A stretch of DNA of 64,000 nucleotides from Caloramator sp. E03. Its GTDB lineage: Bacteria; Bacillota; Clostridia; Clostridiales; Caloramatoraceae. The stretch is taken from NCBI RefSeq assembly GCF_006016075.1, contig NZ_CP040093.1:2087501-2151500 (forward strand), given 5' to 3'. Positions within the stretch are counted from its first letter, which is position 1. Each line of letters begins with the position of its first letter. Positions 38,706-47,619 of this stretch are shown here, piece after piece. The position numbers and the translations under genes were made by a program. A model generated the notes under the pieces. That model saw only the letters and a list, made by a program, of their open reading frames with translations. It was not told the DNA's origin and ran no database searches.

Positions 38706-39355
38706 AGGGGATAAGGCTTAGCGTTAATTTTAAATTTAATTCTCCCTTTTTCTTTGAAAATAATTATAAAGATGTTATTAGTAATTTTTTATTAGAAAAA
38801 AACTTTAAACATTTTACTTTTTCTGATTTAATATGCAAAAGAAAAAAAGAGCAGCTAGAAGGCTTTTATGCATTAAATGAAGCAAGATTCGATATATCAA
38901 TGTTTAATGATGAAAGTTTAATTGATTTAATGAATTCTATTGTAACGGAAGGAATAAATTTTAAATACGGGAAGGCAAAGGTTAATTCAGTAGTATTTAA
39001 GAATGTTTCATATTTTAATGAAGGTTATCTTTTATCTCCTGTATTAGCTTTAAATAAAAACAAAAGCATCGATTACATAGAAAACCCTGAGCTTTTTAGT
39101 GAAACAATAAGAAATAGACTAATTGAAAAATATATTCAAATTTATGGAATATACCCTGAAAATGATTCTTTTATATTTCTCTTTAAAAATAAAATAGAAA
39201 AAATATGTAGTAGTGATTTTGTATGCTTTAAATCTAAATTTGAAATGTATGGTTCAAAGGATTTAATTTATACAGCCAATGTCTTAGGAATAGGAAATAA
39301 TACTGATTTAGGATATGGTATGATATCTCCAGATTTGTATTTTTTTAAGCCGTAA
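38702..39355 (+). CDS. cas6: Cas6-like crRNA endonuclease
   Basis: 217 aa. Starts GIRLSVNFKFNSPFFF and ends with the Gly-rich Cas6 loop LGIGNNTDLGYGMI. Compared with typical Cas6 (~240 aa) it is short and diverged; no clear N-terminal catalytic His is obvious, so catalysis may differ. Last gene of the operon; with no array in the window it must process crRNA from elsewhere. Its stop is 3 nt before the right palindromic repeat. Confidence 0.8.
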   Translation: MKGIRLSVNFKFNSPFFFENNYKDVISNFLLEKNFKHFTFSDLICKRKKEQLEGFYALNEARFDISMFNDESLIDLMNSIVTEGINFKYGKAKVNSVVFKNVSYFNEGYLLSPVLALNKNKSIDYIENPELFSETIRNRLIEKYIQIYGIYPENDSFIFLFKNKIEKICSSDFVCFKSKFEMYGSKDLIYTANVLGIGNNTDLGYGMISPDLYFFKP

Positions 39356-39358
39356 TTT

Positions 39359-39384
39359 GGTGCCAGGCACCGGAGAATGGAGAA
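39359..39384. repeat. 26-bp palindromic repeat, right copy
   Basis: Identical to 30513-30538, same orientation, 3 nt after the cas6 stop. The pair exactly brackets the Csm block (8.8 kb). Confidence 0.9.
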
Positions 39385-39501
39385 AACTGTGATTAGCTAT
39401 TATGCCAAATACTAGAACAAGGCATATTGAGAATTGAGGAGCACCTAATTAGACTATATAAAGAAAATATAAAAGTATAAAAGGTAAATAAATAAACGAT
39501 A

Positions 39502-39530
39502 AAACCTCAGGTATTTGCCTGAGGTTTTAT
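39502..39530 (+). terminator. terminator of the Csm operon
   Basis: AAACCTCAGG / CCTGAGGTTTT with a 7-nt loop; strong rho-independent hairpin about 150 nt after cas6. Confidence 0.8.
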
Positions 39531-39549
39531 GATATCTTTTTGCATCTAT

Positions 39550-39737
39550 ATTATGCAAAATAAGTAACAGCCCATGACTAAAAGTAGCCACAACGAATGC
39601 ATGAAAAAGTTTGTGGTTTGTCAAAGGTAACAGGAGGTAACAGGAGGGACGGTTACTTATTATATTAAATAAACATAATATTTCATGGATATCCCCCTAA
39701 TTTTGCAGATATTGTGTATGAAATAAGTAACCGTCCC
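39550..39737. repeat. RAYT-associated palindromic repeat, copy R2
   Basis: CATGACTAAAAGTAGCC, ACAACG ... TTTGTGG stem, then GGGACGGTTACTTATT at 39646 paired with AATAAGTAACCGTCCC ending 39737. Same order and orientation as R1 and R4. Confidence 0.8.
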
Positions 39738-39772
39738 TCTTTATTCCCTCTTTATTCCTCTTTATTTAAATG

Positions 39773-41092
39773 CTAACTTATTTCCTTGTTAACTTCTAAA
39801 TTCATACTATTTGATTTTAATTGGACAGCTACATCTTCTTCAGTTTTAGCAAAAGAAATCATTACAGAGCTTAAAATTGAAAGAACTAAAAATACCATGT
39901 AAGCTGTTTCTGTACTTCCTGTTGCACCACGAACTAATCCTAAAACAACAAAAGCTGCAGAACGAATAACGCCCATTATCATGTTTACAACGCTAAAAGC
40001 TGTTGCAAAATCATAGCGCCCATAGCATAATGTAGTCATTGATGGAGGGAAATTTCCTGTACCACCTATTCCAATACCAATCATAAAAATTCCTATCATC
40101 AGGGTTGTTTTTCCGCCCGGGGCAATTAAAAATGCTATACCAGCTGCATACCAGATTCCAAATACTTGAGAAGCAAATTTTGTTCCCCATTTTTGGTCTA
40201 TAACGCCCCAAAGATATGAACCTACAACGCCAATTATAGCTGCTATTGACATTGTTAAAATAGCTCTTTCAACTGTAAACCCTCTATTACCTGAAAGATA
40301 AGGAATTAATTGAGACATAATACCAACAGTACCCATGCCTGCAAGTCCATAAGCAATACCTAATATCCATATCTTTCCTGATAATAAAGCTTCTAAATAT
40401 CCTAATCTTGTATTATTGCTAATTGCAGCTTCTGAAGAATCCGAACATTCTATATCTGTTGGTTCATTATCTGGATAAACCCCTGCTTCTTCTGGAGTTA
40501 CCTTGATAAATAATTGATTTAGTATTCCCAAGACGAATATAATTAAAGCAAAAGTATTTAATGCGTGAATTATGTTTCCATTTTTGTCAATTAGCTTACT
40601 AAAAGCTGTTAACAGTGCTGGGATTGTTGCTGAAGCAAAGTTCATACCCATAGTTGTAAAGCCAAGTACAATCCCTTTTTTCTTTGGAAACCAATTTGCT
40701 ATCATAGCATAGCCACATATTACTGAAAAACAGTTAATGAAAGTAATCATTAATGTTTCCATAATGCCGTACATATAAACATTTATACTATGTGCAAAAA
40801 GAAATATTGAAATACTGCTTGCAAACATTGCGATTGTTGTAGCAAGTTTTAATCCCACTTTATTAACTATAAATCCCCAGAAAGATGTTAATATTAAAGC
40901 ACCGATAGAGGCAGGCGTTGCTATTGAAAGCAATTGATTTTGATTCCATCCCTTTAAGGCGGAAAATCCAGGAACAATTATATTTAGTCCATCTACTGTT
41001 AAGCCTGTCATGAAATATACAAGAAGTCCAGAATAAAATATCATGAATATACCTTGTTTTCCAAAATTATATTTAACCTTGTTAGATTTCAT
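39773..41092 (-). CDS. MFS transporter, OFA (oxalate/formate antiporter)-like
   Basis: 439 aa with about 12 membrane helices. GALILTSFWGFIVNKVGLKL is the loop 2-3 MFS signature; ANWFPKKKGIVLGFTTMG is characteristic of the OFA group; a short acidic central loop (PTDIECSDSSEAA) divides the halves. Likely imports an organic anion or carboxylic acid. The SD GGAGGG is kept, but an IS6-like element begins exactly 24 nt upstream (41117) and cuts it from the crotonase-family gene with which it was probably co-transcribed. Confidence 0.85.
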   Translation of the reverse strand: MKSNKVKYNFGKQGIFMIFYSGLLVYFMTGLTVDGLNIIVPGFSALKGWNQNQLLSIATPASIGALILTSFWGFIVNKVGLKLATTIAMFASSISIFLFAHSINVYMYGIMETLMITFINCFSVICGYAMIANWFPKKKGIVLGFTTMGMNFASATIPALLTAFSKLIDKNGNIIHALNTFALIIFVLGILNQLFIKVTPEEAGVYPDNEPTDIECSDSSEAAISNNTRLGYLEALLSGKIWILGIAYGLAGMGTVGIMSQLIPYLSGNRGFTVERAILTMSIAAIIGVVGSYLWGVIDQKWGTKFASQVFGIWYAAGIAFLIAPGGKTTLMIGIFMIGIGIGGTGNFPPSMTTLCYGRYDFATAFSVVNMIMGVIRSAAFVVLGLVRGATGSTETAYMVFLVLSILSSVMISFAKTEEDVAVQLKSNSMNLEVNKEIS

Positions 41093-41116
41093 ATTAACCC
41101 TCCACTCTATAGAAAT

Positions 41117-42443
41117 AGTTTTGTTAAGTTATATGATATTTGAATTTCATCTCTCCTTTGAGTTATCTTATATATAGCGAAAAACAAAATACCTCCGAAG
41201 GAGAGATGAAATTATGTGCAAGTCATTGAATAAAATTTCATGTCCAAGATGCCATAGTCAAAATCTCTATCGCTTTGGGAAAGACAAAGCAGGTAATCAA
41301 AAATATCAATGTAAAGACTGTAGACGTCAGTTTACTCTTGAAGATTATAAGGGTAAGAAAAATCGTGTATTGAGAGGGTATCCTCGTTGTCCTGTTTGTG
41401 GTAGTGGTACTTATTTGCACCATGATTATGAGTACTATTCCCATTATACTTGCAACTCTAAAAAATGTGGTCATTCTATTTATGTTGCAAAACCTATTAA
41501 TATACCCTCTGCATCTTGTGAATTAATTAAAGGAAAGACAGATTTTAAAAGAATGAGATTTCCATTATTTTTAATTCTTACTGCACTTAACCTCTATTAT
41601 CTAAATGGTTCTTCAACAAGAAGAATATCTCAATTTTTTAAACTAACCTACAATGTCAAAGTTTCTCATGTAACTATTGCATCTTGGTGCAAAAAATTTG
41701 CTCCAATTTTTCTAAGTATAGCTAATAAACTTACTGAAAATCTTGATTTAAGTGCATCTGATGAATGGCATGCCGACGAAACTGTCGTTTTTATTAATGG
41801 TAAAAAACATTATCTTTGGTTAATTATAGATTCAGAAACCAGAATGGTTCTTGGTTTTAATTTATCTCCTTCAAGAGATGCTTCTCAAGCTTTTTCCTTG
41901 TTTAAATCTGCAAGTAAGTTTGGATGTCCATCGGCTATTGTGACCGATAGATTAGGCTCATATAATCTTGCTACTAAAACTATTTTTAATTCTTCAAAAC
42001 ACATAAAAGTTCAATCATTTAAAGATGATATATCCAACAACTTGCTAGAAGCTTTTAATGATACATTTAAAGACTGGTATAAACGTAAAAGAGGTTTTAA
42101 ATCATTTGAAAGTGCAAACACTCTAATAGCAATGTTTATTTTCCATTATAATTTTTTAAGACCTCACTATTCTTTAAACAATCTAACTCCTGCACAAGTT
42201 GCTGGTATTTTAGTTGATGAAAAAAATATTAATAACTGGCTTCTGTCTGCTTAATTCTCAAATAAACCATATATTCTTAACACACCTACATTTTAAGTTT
42301 TAAGTAGGTGCCTTCGGCATGCCTTTTTTTGATAAATCCAGTATTATCAAATTTTATTAATTTAGATTACATAAAAAAACTGTGTAATTTTGTGTAATTA
42401 TACGTGTAGCTACGCTATTTTTTCATATTTACTTAACACAATC
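41117..42443 (+). mobile_element. IS6-like element copy 2, complete (1327 bp)
   Basis: Starts AGTTTTGTTAAGT and ends ACTTAACACAATC, imperfect inverted repeats. Flanked by the 8-bp direct repeat ATAGAAAT (41109-41116 and 42444-42451; the match runs on by four more bases by chance). 8-bp duplication is typical of IS6. Same length as copy 3. Confidence 0.92.
41214..42254 (+). CDS. IS6/IS240-like DDE transposase, intact
   Basis: 346 aa. Zinc ribbon 1 (CPRCHSQNLYRFG and CKDCRRQF) and a second Cys set (CPVCGSGTYLHHDY, CNSKKCGHS), then HTH, then the IS6/IS240 DDE core with ADETVVFINGKKHYLWLIID (first Asp), VTDRLGSYN (second Asp) and NNLLEAFN (Glu); ends FHYNFLRPHYSLNNLTPAQV. The doubled zinc ribbon ahead of the DDE core makes it longer than classical IS26-type proteins (~235 aa). 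Confidence 0.92.
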   Translation: MCKSLNKISCPRCHSQNLYRFGKDKAGNQKYQCKDCRRQFTLEDYKGKKNRVLRGYPRCPVCGSGTYLHHDYEYYSHYTCNSKKCGHSIYVAKPINIPSASCELIKGKTDFKRMRFPLFLILTALNLYYLNGSSTRRISQFFKLTYNVKVSHVTIASWCKKFAPIFLSIANKLTENLDLSASDEWHADETVVFINGKKHYLWLIIDSETRMVLGFNLSPSRDASQAFSLFKSASKFGCPSAIVTDRLGSYNLATKTIFNSSKHIKVQSFKDDISNNLLEAFNDTFKDWYKRKRGFKSFESANTLIAMFIFHYNFLRPHYSLNNLTPAQVAGILVDEKNINNWLLSA

Positions 42444-42491
42444 ATAGAAATAGTTCTGATAAATTATTTAATATTGAGTTTCAATTTATAT

Positions 42492-42517
42492 ACGCAGAGC
42501 TTTTAAAATCTCTGCGT
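42492..42517. terminator. bidirectional terminator hairpin
   Basis: ACGCAGAG / CTCTGCGT with a 10-nt loop, 10 nt after the stop of the crotonase-family gene on the minus strand. Confidence 0.6.
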
Positions 42518-42526
42518 GTTATATAA

Positions 42527-43417
42527 TTATCTTATTTTTCCTTTTAATGGAGGATCTATCTTTCCTTCTAATCCTAAGTATTTAATCATTGATAATAATT
42601 CTGAATGAAGCTCATCTGAGCAGAACATTCCAAACATTTCAGTTCCAAATGCCATATCAAGATCATCTGCAATTCTCTTCTTCCAGCTTCTTTTTACTAA
42701 TTGAGCTGTAAGTCTTCTTGCAACCCTATTTTGTGCCATAAGCATGTCCGCTATTTCATAAGCACGATCCATTAATCTTTCTCTTGGAACTATTTCTGAA
42801 ACTAATCCTAATCTAACAAGGTCTTGGGCTGTCATCTTATCTCCAGTCATTAAATACCATGTAGCAAATCTATATGGCATAAGTTGCATGAAGCAGCTAT
42901 GTATTCCATCACCGGGTACGTTGTTTGTTCCTGGTAACATGTGTGGATCAAGAACAGTAATATCATCAGCTGCAATTGCTAAGTCGCACATAAGTGCTAA
43001 TTCAGTATGTCCACCTGAACCGCTTAATACACCAAGAGTTGGCACTTCAACATCTTGTATCATAGCAATTATCATTCTTCTTCCATCTACAAACATGTGA
43101 TTGTATCTTGTTTCACCTGGATCATCTCCTTCTGGAGCCCAGCTTGCAGCCTCAAAGTCTGTAACCCATATATTGCCTGTACCAGTGAAGATTATCATCT
43201 CAGTATCACGGTCTGTTCCAAGCATTCTCCACATTTTACCTATTGCGTCATGAAGCTCCATTGACCAGATAAGTGGACCGCCTTTAGTATGCATACGTAC
43301 AGTAACAACACCATCTTCTCTTCTGTCCATAATAAAGTGTTCTTTGAACATTTCTTTGATCTCTTCAAATGTAGGCCATTTTACATAACTTGTGTTTGTT
43401 TCTCTTACATTAGTCAT
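42527..43417 (-). CDS. crotonase-family hydrolase, 6-oxocamphor hydrolase-like
   Basis: About 296 aa from ATG 43417 (SD GGAGGAAG). Enoyl-CoA hydratase fold: FTGTGNIWVTDF, VLSGSGGHTELALMCDLAIAA and LDPHMLPGTNNVPGDGIH. The VPGDGIH stretch and the His/Asp around GGHTEL resemble 6-oxocamphor hydrolase-type retro-Claisen enzymes, which cleave beta-diketones, rather than CoA-dependent hydratases. Substrate unknown. The transporter gene lies downstream beyond the IS6 insertion, so both may handle one carboxylate. Confidence 0.75.
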   Translation of the reverse strand: MTNVRETNTSYVKWPTFEEIKEMFKEHFIMDRREDGVVTVRMHTKGGPLIWSMELHDAIGKMWRMLGTDRDTEMIIFTGTGNIWVTDFEAASWAPEGDDPGETRYNHMFVDGRRMIIAMIQDVEVPTLGVLSGSGGHTELALMCDLAIAADDITVLDPHMLPGTNNVPGDGIHSCFMQLMPYRFATWYLMTGDKMTAQDLVRLGLVSEIVPRERLMDRAYEIADMLMAQNRVARRLTAQLVKRSWKKRIADDLDMAFGTEMFGMFCSDELHSELLSMIKYLGLEGKIDPPLKGKIR

Positions 43418-43791
43418 TTTTACTTCCTCCATAAACCTTTAAATTTTATAATATAACCTGACTTACTTTAATTTTGAGTCTTTCTAACATAGTGAGATAC
43501 AGGTTATAAACGGATCATTGTTAAATTTATCACTATTAAAAGGATGCTTTTAAAGATCATAGCTGCACAACATACTATTAAAAGGTTTATGGCTATTCAT
43601 TTATCTATTGTAAAATATTTTTAATATTAGAAATATTTAAAATACAAATTCATTATAGAAATTAATTTGTGAATCGTAAAATGCACAAATTGCATATAAA
43701 AATTTATTTCTTTTTAACAAGATGGTATTAGTATAGTTTTGTAGACACAATAATTCGATTGGTTTAAAATTATATTAAAGAGGTGATATTA
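43418..43791. other. divergent intergenic region with solo IS3 end
   Basis: Holds the pair ATAACCTG/CAGGTTAT (about 43454-43509), a possible operator. Positions 43723-43750 are a lone IS3 left end (TGGTATTAGTATAG then TTTTGTAGACAC) like 11491 and 12522, with no attached element, 42 nt before the yjjI start. Confidence 0.55.
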
Positions 43792-45276
43792 ATGAATGGT
43801 GTAATTGAAATATTAAGCAATACTAAACTTGACTATAAACAAAAAAGGGCAGCTTTAGCATCTTTTGCAGAGAATTCTCTTCCATACGTTTCTATAAGCG
43901 AAAAAGCGAAAAAATATATGGAAGATGGAATTATCTGTAATTTGAATGAAGGAAATGCTCCCTATAGGCCAAGATATATTCTACCTGATTATAAAAAGTA
44001 TTTTAAAAATGGAAGTGAGTATCTTAATATAAATAAGCCCTCTGATATGTATGATGCTGTAAATGCTCTTCTTATAATATATAATTACGTTCCATCGATT
44101 ACAGGATATCCTGTATATTTAGGAAATGTAGATGAACTTTTAGAGCCCTATTGCGATACAGTATCTGAGAAAGAGCTTGAAAATCTTCTTAAAATGTTCC
44201 TTATAAATATAGACAGAAATTTTCCTGATGCCTTTGTTCACATGAATATAGGGCCAAGAGATACAAAGGTGGGGAGGCTTATTTTAAAACTTGAAGAGAA
44301 TTTAAAAGATGCAGTCCCAAATCTATCATTAAAGTGTTCTAAGGATACACCAGATGATTTTATAAAGCTTGCAATTAAAACATCCCTTGAAACAGGCAAA
44401 CCTTATTTTATAAATCATGATGAATTAGTAAAGGTTCTTGGTGAAAATTATGGTATAGCAAGCTGCTATAACGCCCTTAAAATAGGAGGAGGAAGTTTTA
44501 CTTTAGTCAGAGTTAATCTTAAAGAAGTAGCAAAAATATCGAAAAATTATGATGATTTTATTGAAAGGGTACTTCCAGATGTCTTAAGCTGTCAATGTGA
44601 AATAATAAATACAAGGGCAAGGTTTATAGTTGAGACGGCTAAGTTTTTTGAGACATCATTTTTATCGAGGGAAGGACTTATTGATATTAGTAATTTTACT
44701 TCGATGGCAGGTATATTTGGTCTATATGAATGTGTTGAGATTTTAAGCGGCGGTTTGAAAATGGGATTTGACGAGATTGCAGATGAAATGGCAGAGAATA
44801 TAGTAAAAAGAGCATATAAAGTTGTAAAAGAGAAGGAGGGGCTCTATTGCTATGGGTATGACGGCAAAATAGGATTTCACGCTCAATCGGGTATAGACAG
44901 CGATATAGATGTTTCAGCAGGGGTTAGAATAAAGGCAGGATGTGAGCCTGAACTATTTAATCAGATAAGGCTTGAAGGAAAACTTCAAAAGTATTTTGAT
45001 ACAGGAGTTAGTGATATATATATATTTGATAGAACTGCAAAGAGCAATATAGAAGGGGTGCTTACGATTATTAAAGGAGCTTTTAAAAATGGAATAAGGG
45101 AAATGACAATAAACACTTCAGATTCTGAACTTATAAGGATTACAGGGTATCTTGTAAAAAGAAGCGATATTGAAAAATATGAAAAGGGAGAACCTCTAAG
45201 AGAAGGCACTGTTGCACTTGGTGCAGACAGCATAAAAAACTGCAGGATTTTAGATAGAAGGGTAAGAGGTATATAA
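43792..45276 (+). CDS. yjjI: YjjI-type glycyl radical enzyme (DUF3029)
   Basis: 494 aa from ATG 43792 (SD AGAGGTG). Matches the YjjI family: PYRPRYILPDYKKYF, FPDAFVHMNIGPRDTKVGR, GIASCYNALKIGGGSF with the probable thiyl Cys, GFHAQSGIDSDIDVSAG near the C-terminus, and the glycyl-radical motif RVRG as the last residues before Ile and stop. Function of YjjI is not established. Its activase YjjW follows with a 1-nt overlap (TAATG). Oxygen-sensitive, so an anaerobic role. Confidence 0.88.
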   Translation: MNGVIEILSNTKLDYKQKRAALASFAENSLPYVSISEKAKKYMEDGIICNLNEGNAPYRPRYILPDYKKYFKNGSEYLNINKPSDMYDAVNALLIIYNYVPSITGYPVYLGNVDELLEPYCDTVSEKELENLLKMFLINIDRNFPDAFVHMNIGPRDTKVGRLILKLEENLKDAVPNLSLKCSKDTPDDFIKLAIKTSLETGKPYFINHDELVKVLGENYGIASCYNALKIGGGSFTLVRVNLKEVAKISKNYDDFIERVLPDVLSCQCEIINTRARFIVETAKFFETSFLSREGLIDISNFTSMAGIFGLYECVEILSGGLKMGFDEIADEMAENIVKRAYKVVKEKEGLYCYGYDGKIGFHAQSGIDSDIDVSAGVRIKAGCEPELFNQIRLEGKLQKYFDTGVSDIYIFDRTAKSNIEGVLTIIKGAFKNGIREMTINTSDSELIRITGYLVKRSDIEKYEKGEPLREGTVALGADSIKNCRILDRRVRGI

Positions 45277-46115
45277 TGGCTTATATAAATAAAATAATAC
45301 TAAACACATTTATAGATGGACCGGGAAGCAGGATGGCAGTATTTATGCAGGGATGCAATTTAAGATGCTTATACTGCCATAACCCTGAAACATGGAATCT
45401 TTGTACCAACTGTGGAGAATGCGTTAAAACATGTATAGCAGGAGCACTTTCTTTTAAAGATGGCAGAGTAATTTACAATAAGGATTTATGTGCTAAATGC
45501 GATGTATGCATAAAGATATGCCCGAATAATTCAATGCCAAAGTATCAGGAAATGTCTGCATTTGAAGTTTATAAAATAGCTTATGATAACAGGGATTTCC
45601 TTGATGGCATAACCCTTTCGGGAGGAGAGTGCACCCTTCAATATGAATTTATATTAGAACTTTTCAACTTAATAAAGGAAAATACAAGACTTACTACTTT
45701 TATAGATACTAATGGATATATGGAATTTGACGTGCTTAAAAAGCTAATTGATGTTACAGACAGTTTTATGTTTGATCTTAAGGCATTAAACAGAGAAAAT
45801 CATATTAAACTTACAGGATACGATAACGAAAAGATACTTGAAAATCTCGAATATGTATCAGCTAAAGGGCTTTTGTATGAGGTTAGAACAGTATTAGTAG
45901 AAGGTTTTAACGATAGCGAAGATGAAATTGAAAAAATATCAAAATATATATATAATCTTAACAATTATACAAAATTTAAACTGATTCCCTTTAGACCCTT
46001 AGGAGTTAAGGGTAAGCTGTCTAATATGGAGCCCTTTGATAAAGAAAAGTTTAAATATCTTTATGATATTTCAAAAAGCATATTAGGCGAAAGGCTTATA
46101 TTAAAGGATGGTTAA
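45276..46115 (+). CDS. yjjW: YjjW-type glycyl radical enzyme activase
   Basis: 279 aa radical-SAM protein. FMQGCNLRCLYCHNPETW carries the CxxxCxxC cluster; an inserted ferredoxin part has CTNCGECVKTCIAGA and CAKCDVCIKICPN (two [4Fe-4S]); GITLSGGECTLQYEF is the SAM-binding GGE motif; FIDTNGYM and LMDLKA-like FDLKALN follow. Generates the glycyl radical on the enzyme encoded upstream. Typical length. Confidence 0.92.
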   Translation: MAYINKIILNTFIDGPGSRMAVFMQGCNLRCLYCHNPETWNLCTNCGECVKTCIAGALSFKDGRVIYNKDLCAKCDVCIKICPNNSMPKYQEMSAFEVYKIAYDNRDFLDGITLSGGECTLQYEFILELFNLIKENTRLTTFIDTNGYMEFDVLKKLIDVTDSFMFDLKALNRENHIKLTGYDNEKILENLEYVSAKGLLYEVRTVLVEGFNDSEDEIEKISKYIYNLNNYTKFKLIPFRPLGVKGKLSNMEPFDKEKFKYLYDISKSILGERLILKDG

Positions 46116-46174
46116 TTATTTTTCATACTATTTTTTCTTTTGTTTTTTAAGAATAGTGTTTTTAGTTTTGTAGT

Positions 46175-46345
46175 TTTGGTAGTTTTGGGACGGTTAGTGT
46201 GAAAATGTCCATTTACAAAAGAGAAAAAAAGTTCAAATTAAGGAACGGTTACTTATTTCATACACAATATCTGCAAAATCAGGGGGACATGTATAAAATA
46301 TTATGTCTATTATTTAATATTTAAGGGACGGTTACTTATTCTCCT
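46175..46345. repeat. RAYT-associated palindromic repeat, copy R3 (inverted)
   Basis: Reverse orientation relative to R1, R2 and R4: GGGACGGTTAGTGTGAAAAT, GAACGGTTACTTATTTCAT, a GGGGGACATGT core and GGGACGGTTACTTATT at the other end. 95 nt before the transposase gene. Confidence 0.75.
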
Positions 46346-46440
46346 GCTATATTTACAATTTGATGAATAATACGAATAGAACCACCTCCTACTTGGAAAA
46401 ATAATACTAAAAATATAATCTAAGTCGGAGGTGTTTTGTT

Positions 46441-47349
46441 ATGCCAAGAATGGCAAGAATGAAGTCCTTTGATTGCATCTATCATGTTATGGTTAAAAGC
46501 ATTGTTGAGGCCCCTCTCTTTAAAGACGATGATGATAAAATAAAGTTTATGGAATTTGTTAAAAAATCTCAGGAACAGTTCGAGTTTAAAGTTTATTCCT
46601 ACTGTCTTATGGATAACCACGCCCACTTCATAATAGACGCAAATGGTGCGGACATATCGAAGATAATGCACTTTATCAACTACAAATATGCAATCTATTA
46701 CAACAAAAGGCACCAAAGAATAGGGCACCTTTTCCACGATAGATTTAAAAGCCTTATAGTTGATAATGACAGATATCTTTTTGCCTTAACAGCCTACGTT
46801 CACTTTAACGCAACAGATATAAAGGGTTATGAAACAAACCCACAGGATTATCGTTTTTCATCCTTAGGGATATTCTTAGCAGAAAAGAAAGATGAGTTTG
46901 AACTTATAGATGACAGCTTTATACTTTCAATGTTTAGTCTTAAGGAAGCAGCTGCACGAGCAATGTATCGAGATTTCATATTTAAAGTAAAAAGTGTAAT
47001 TGATGCAAAGAAGCAGGAGTTTAAAAATGAGCCTACAGAATATAGGAGTATGAGAAGGGTACTTGTAAGGGACTTATCCCCTGAGAAGATAATAGAGATA
47101 ATATCAGAAAGGTTTAATATAGACAAATTAATGCTTAAGATAAAAAGGGCAAAGGGAGCGAAGGAGGCAAAGGCGATACTGTGCTTTGTATTAAGAAAGT
47201 TTTGTGATTTAAAATGCTCTGATATATGTAAGATACTTGGCAGCATAGGGCAAGCGAACGTATCGAGGCTATGCTCTTTAGGGGCTGAACTTATAAAGGA
47301 GGAGAGGTATAGGGGAATAGCGGAGGAGATACTGGCTGTAGGCGTATGA
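46441..47349 (+). CDS. REP-associated tyrosine transposase (RAYT, Y1_Tnp)
   Basis: 302 aa. Begins MPRMARMKSFDCIYHVMVKS; the HUH motif is MDNHAHFII (His60, His62) and the nucleophile Tyr lies in NYKYAIYYNKRHQRIGHLFH. The C-terminal half has LRKFCDLKCSDICKILG, a helix-turn-helix as in many RAYTs. RAYTs are single-copy domesticated transposases that spread REP palindromes. The flanking R3 and R4 repeats form a classic REPtron. SD TCGGAGGTG. Confidence 0.9.
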   Translation: MPRMARMKSFDCIYHVMVKSIVEAPLFKDDDDKIKFMEFVKKSQEQFEFKVYSYCLMDNHAHFIIDANGADISKIMHFINYKYAIYYNKRHQRIGHLFHDRFKSLIVDNDRYLFALTAYVHFNATDIKGYETNPQDYRFSSLGIFLAEKKDEFELIDDSFILSMFSLKEAAARAMYRDFIFKVKSVIDAKKQEFKNEPTEYRSMRRVLVRDLSPEKIIEIISERFNIDKLMLKIKRAKGAKEAKAILCFVLRKFCDLKCSDICKILGSIGQANVSRLCSLGAELIKEERYRGIAEEILAVGV

Positions 47350-47619
47350 GTGTTTAATGTTAATTAAATGATAAGTAATAATTTTAAAAAGCATGATTCC
47401 CAGAGGAAAATGAAGAAAAAAGATGTACAAGCTATGATGAAACGCTAAAAATCAAATCAACATAATATAAAAAAGAATAGATTAACATTACAAAATTAGT
47501 AAAGGGTTTATTATATTAAAATTATATTTCAGTTTATTAATGCGTGCTGAATTTTAGATGATATAAATAGAGAAATCATTTTGTAGTTGTTTGCTAGTTT
47601 TTACATAATAAGTAACTGT
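47350..47619. other. gene-free stretch
   Basis: 270 bp after the RAYT gene; AT-rich with no supported feature. Confidence 0.4.

Noticed and set aside
30513-39384. The 26-bp repeats as CRISPR repeats
   Set aside because: Only two copies 8.8 kb apart and no regular spacers; the palindromic core and position after stop codons fit REP-like elements better.
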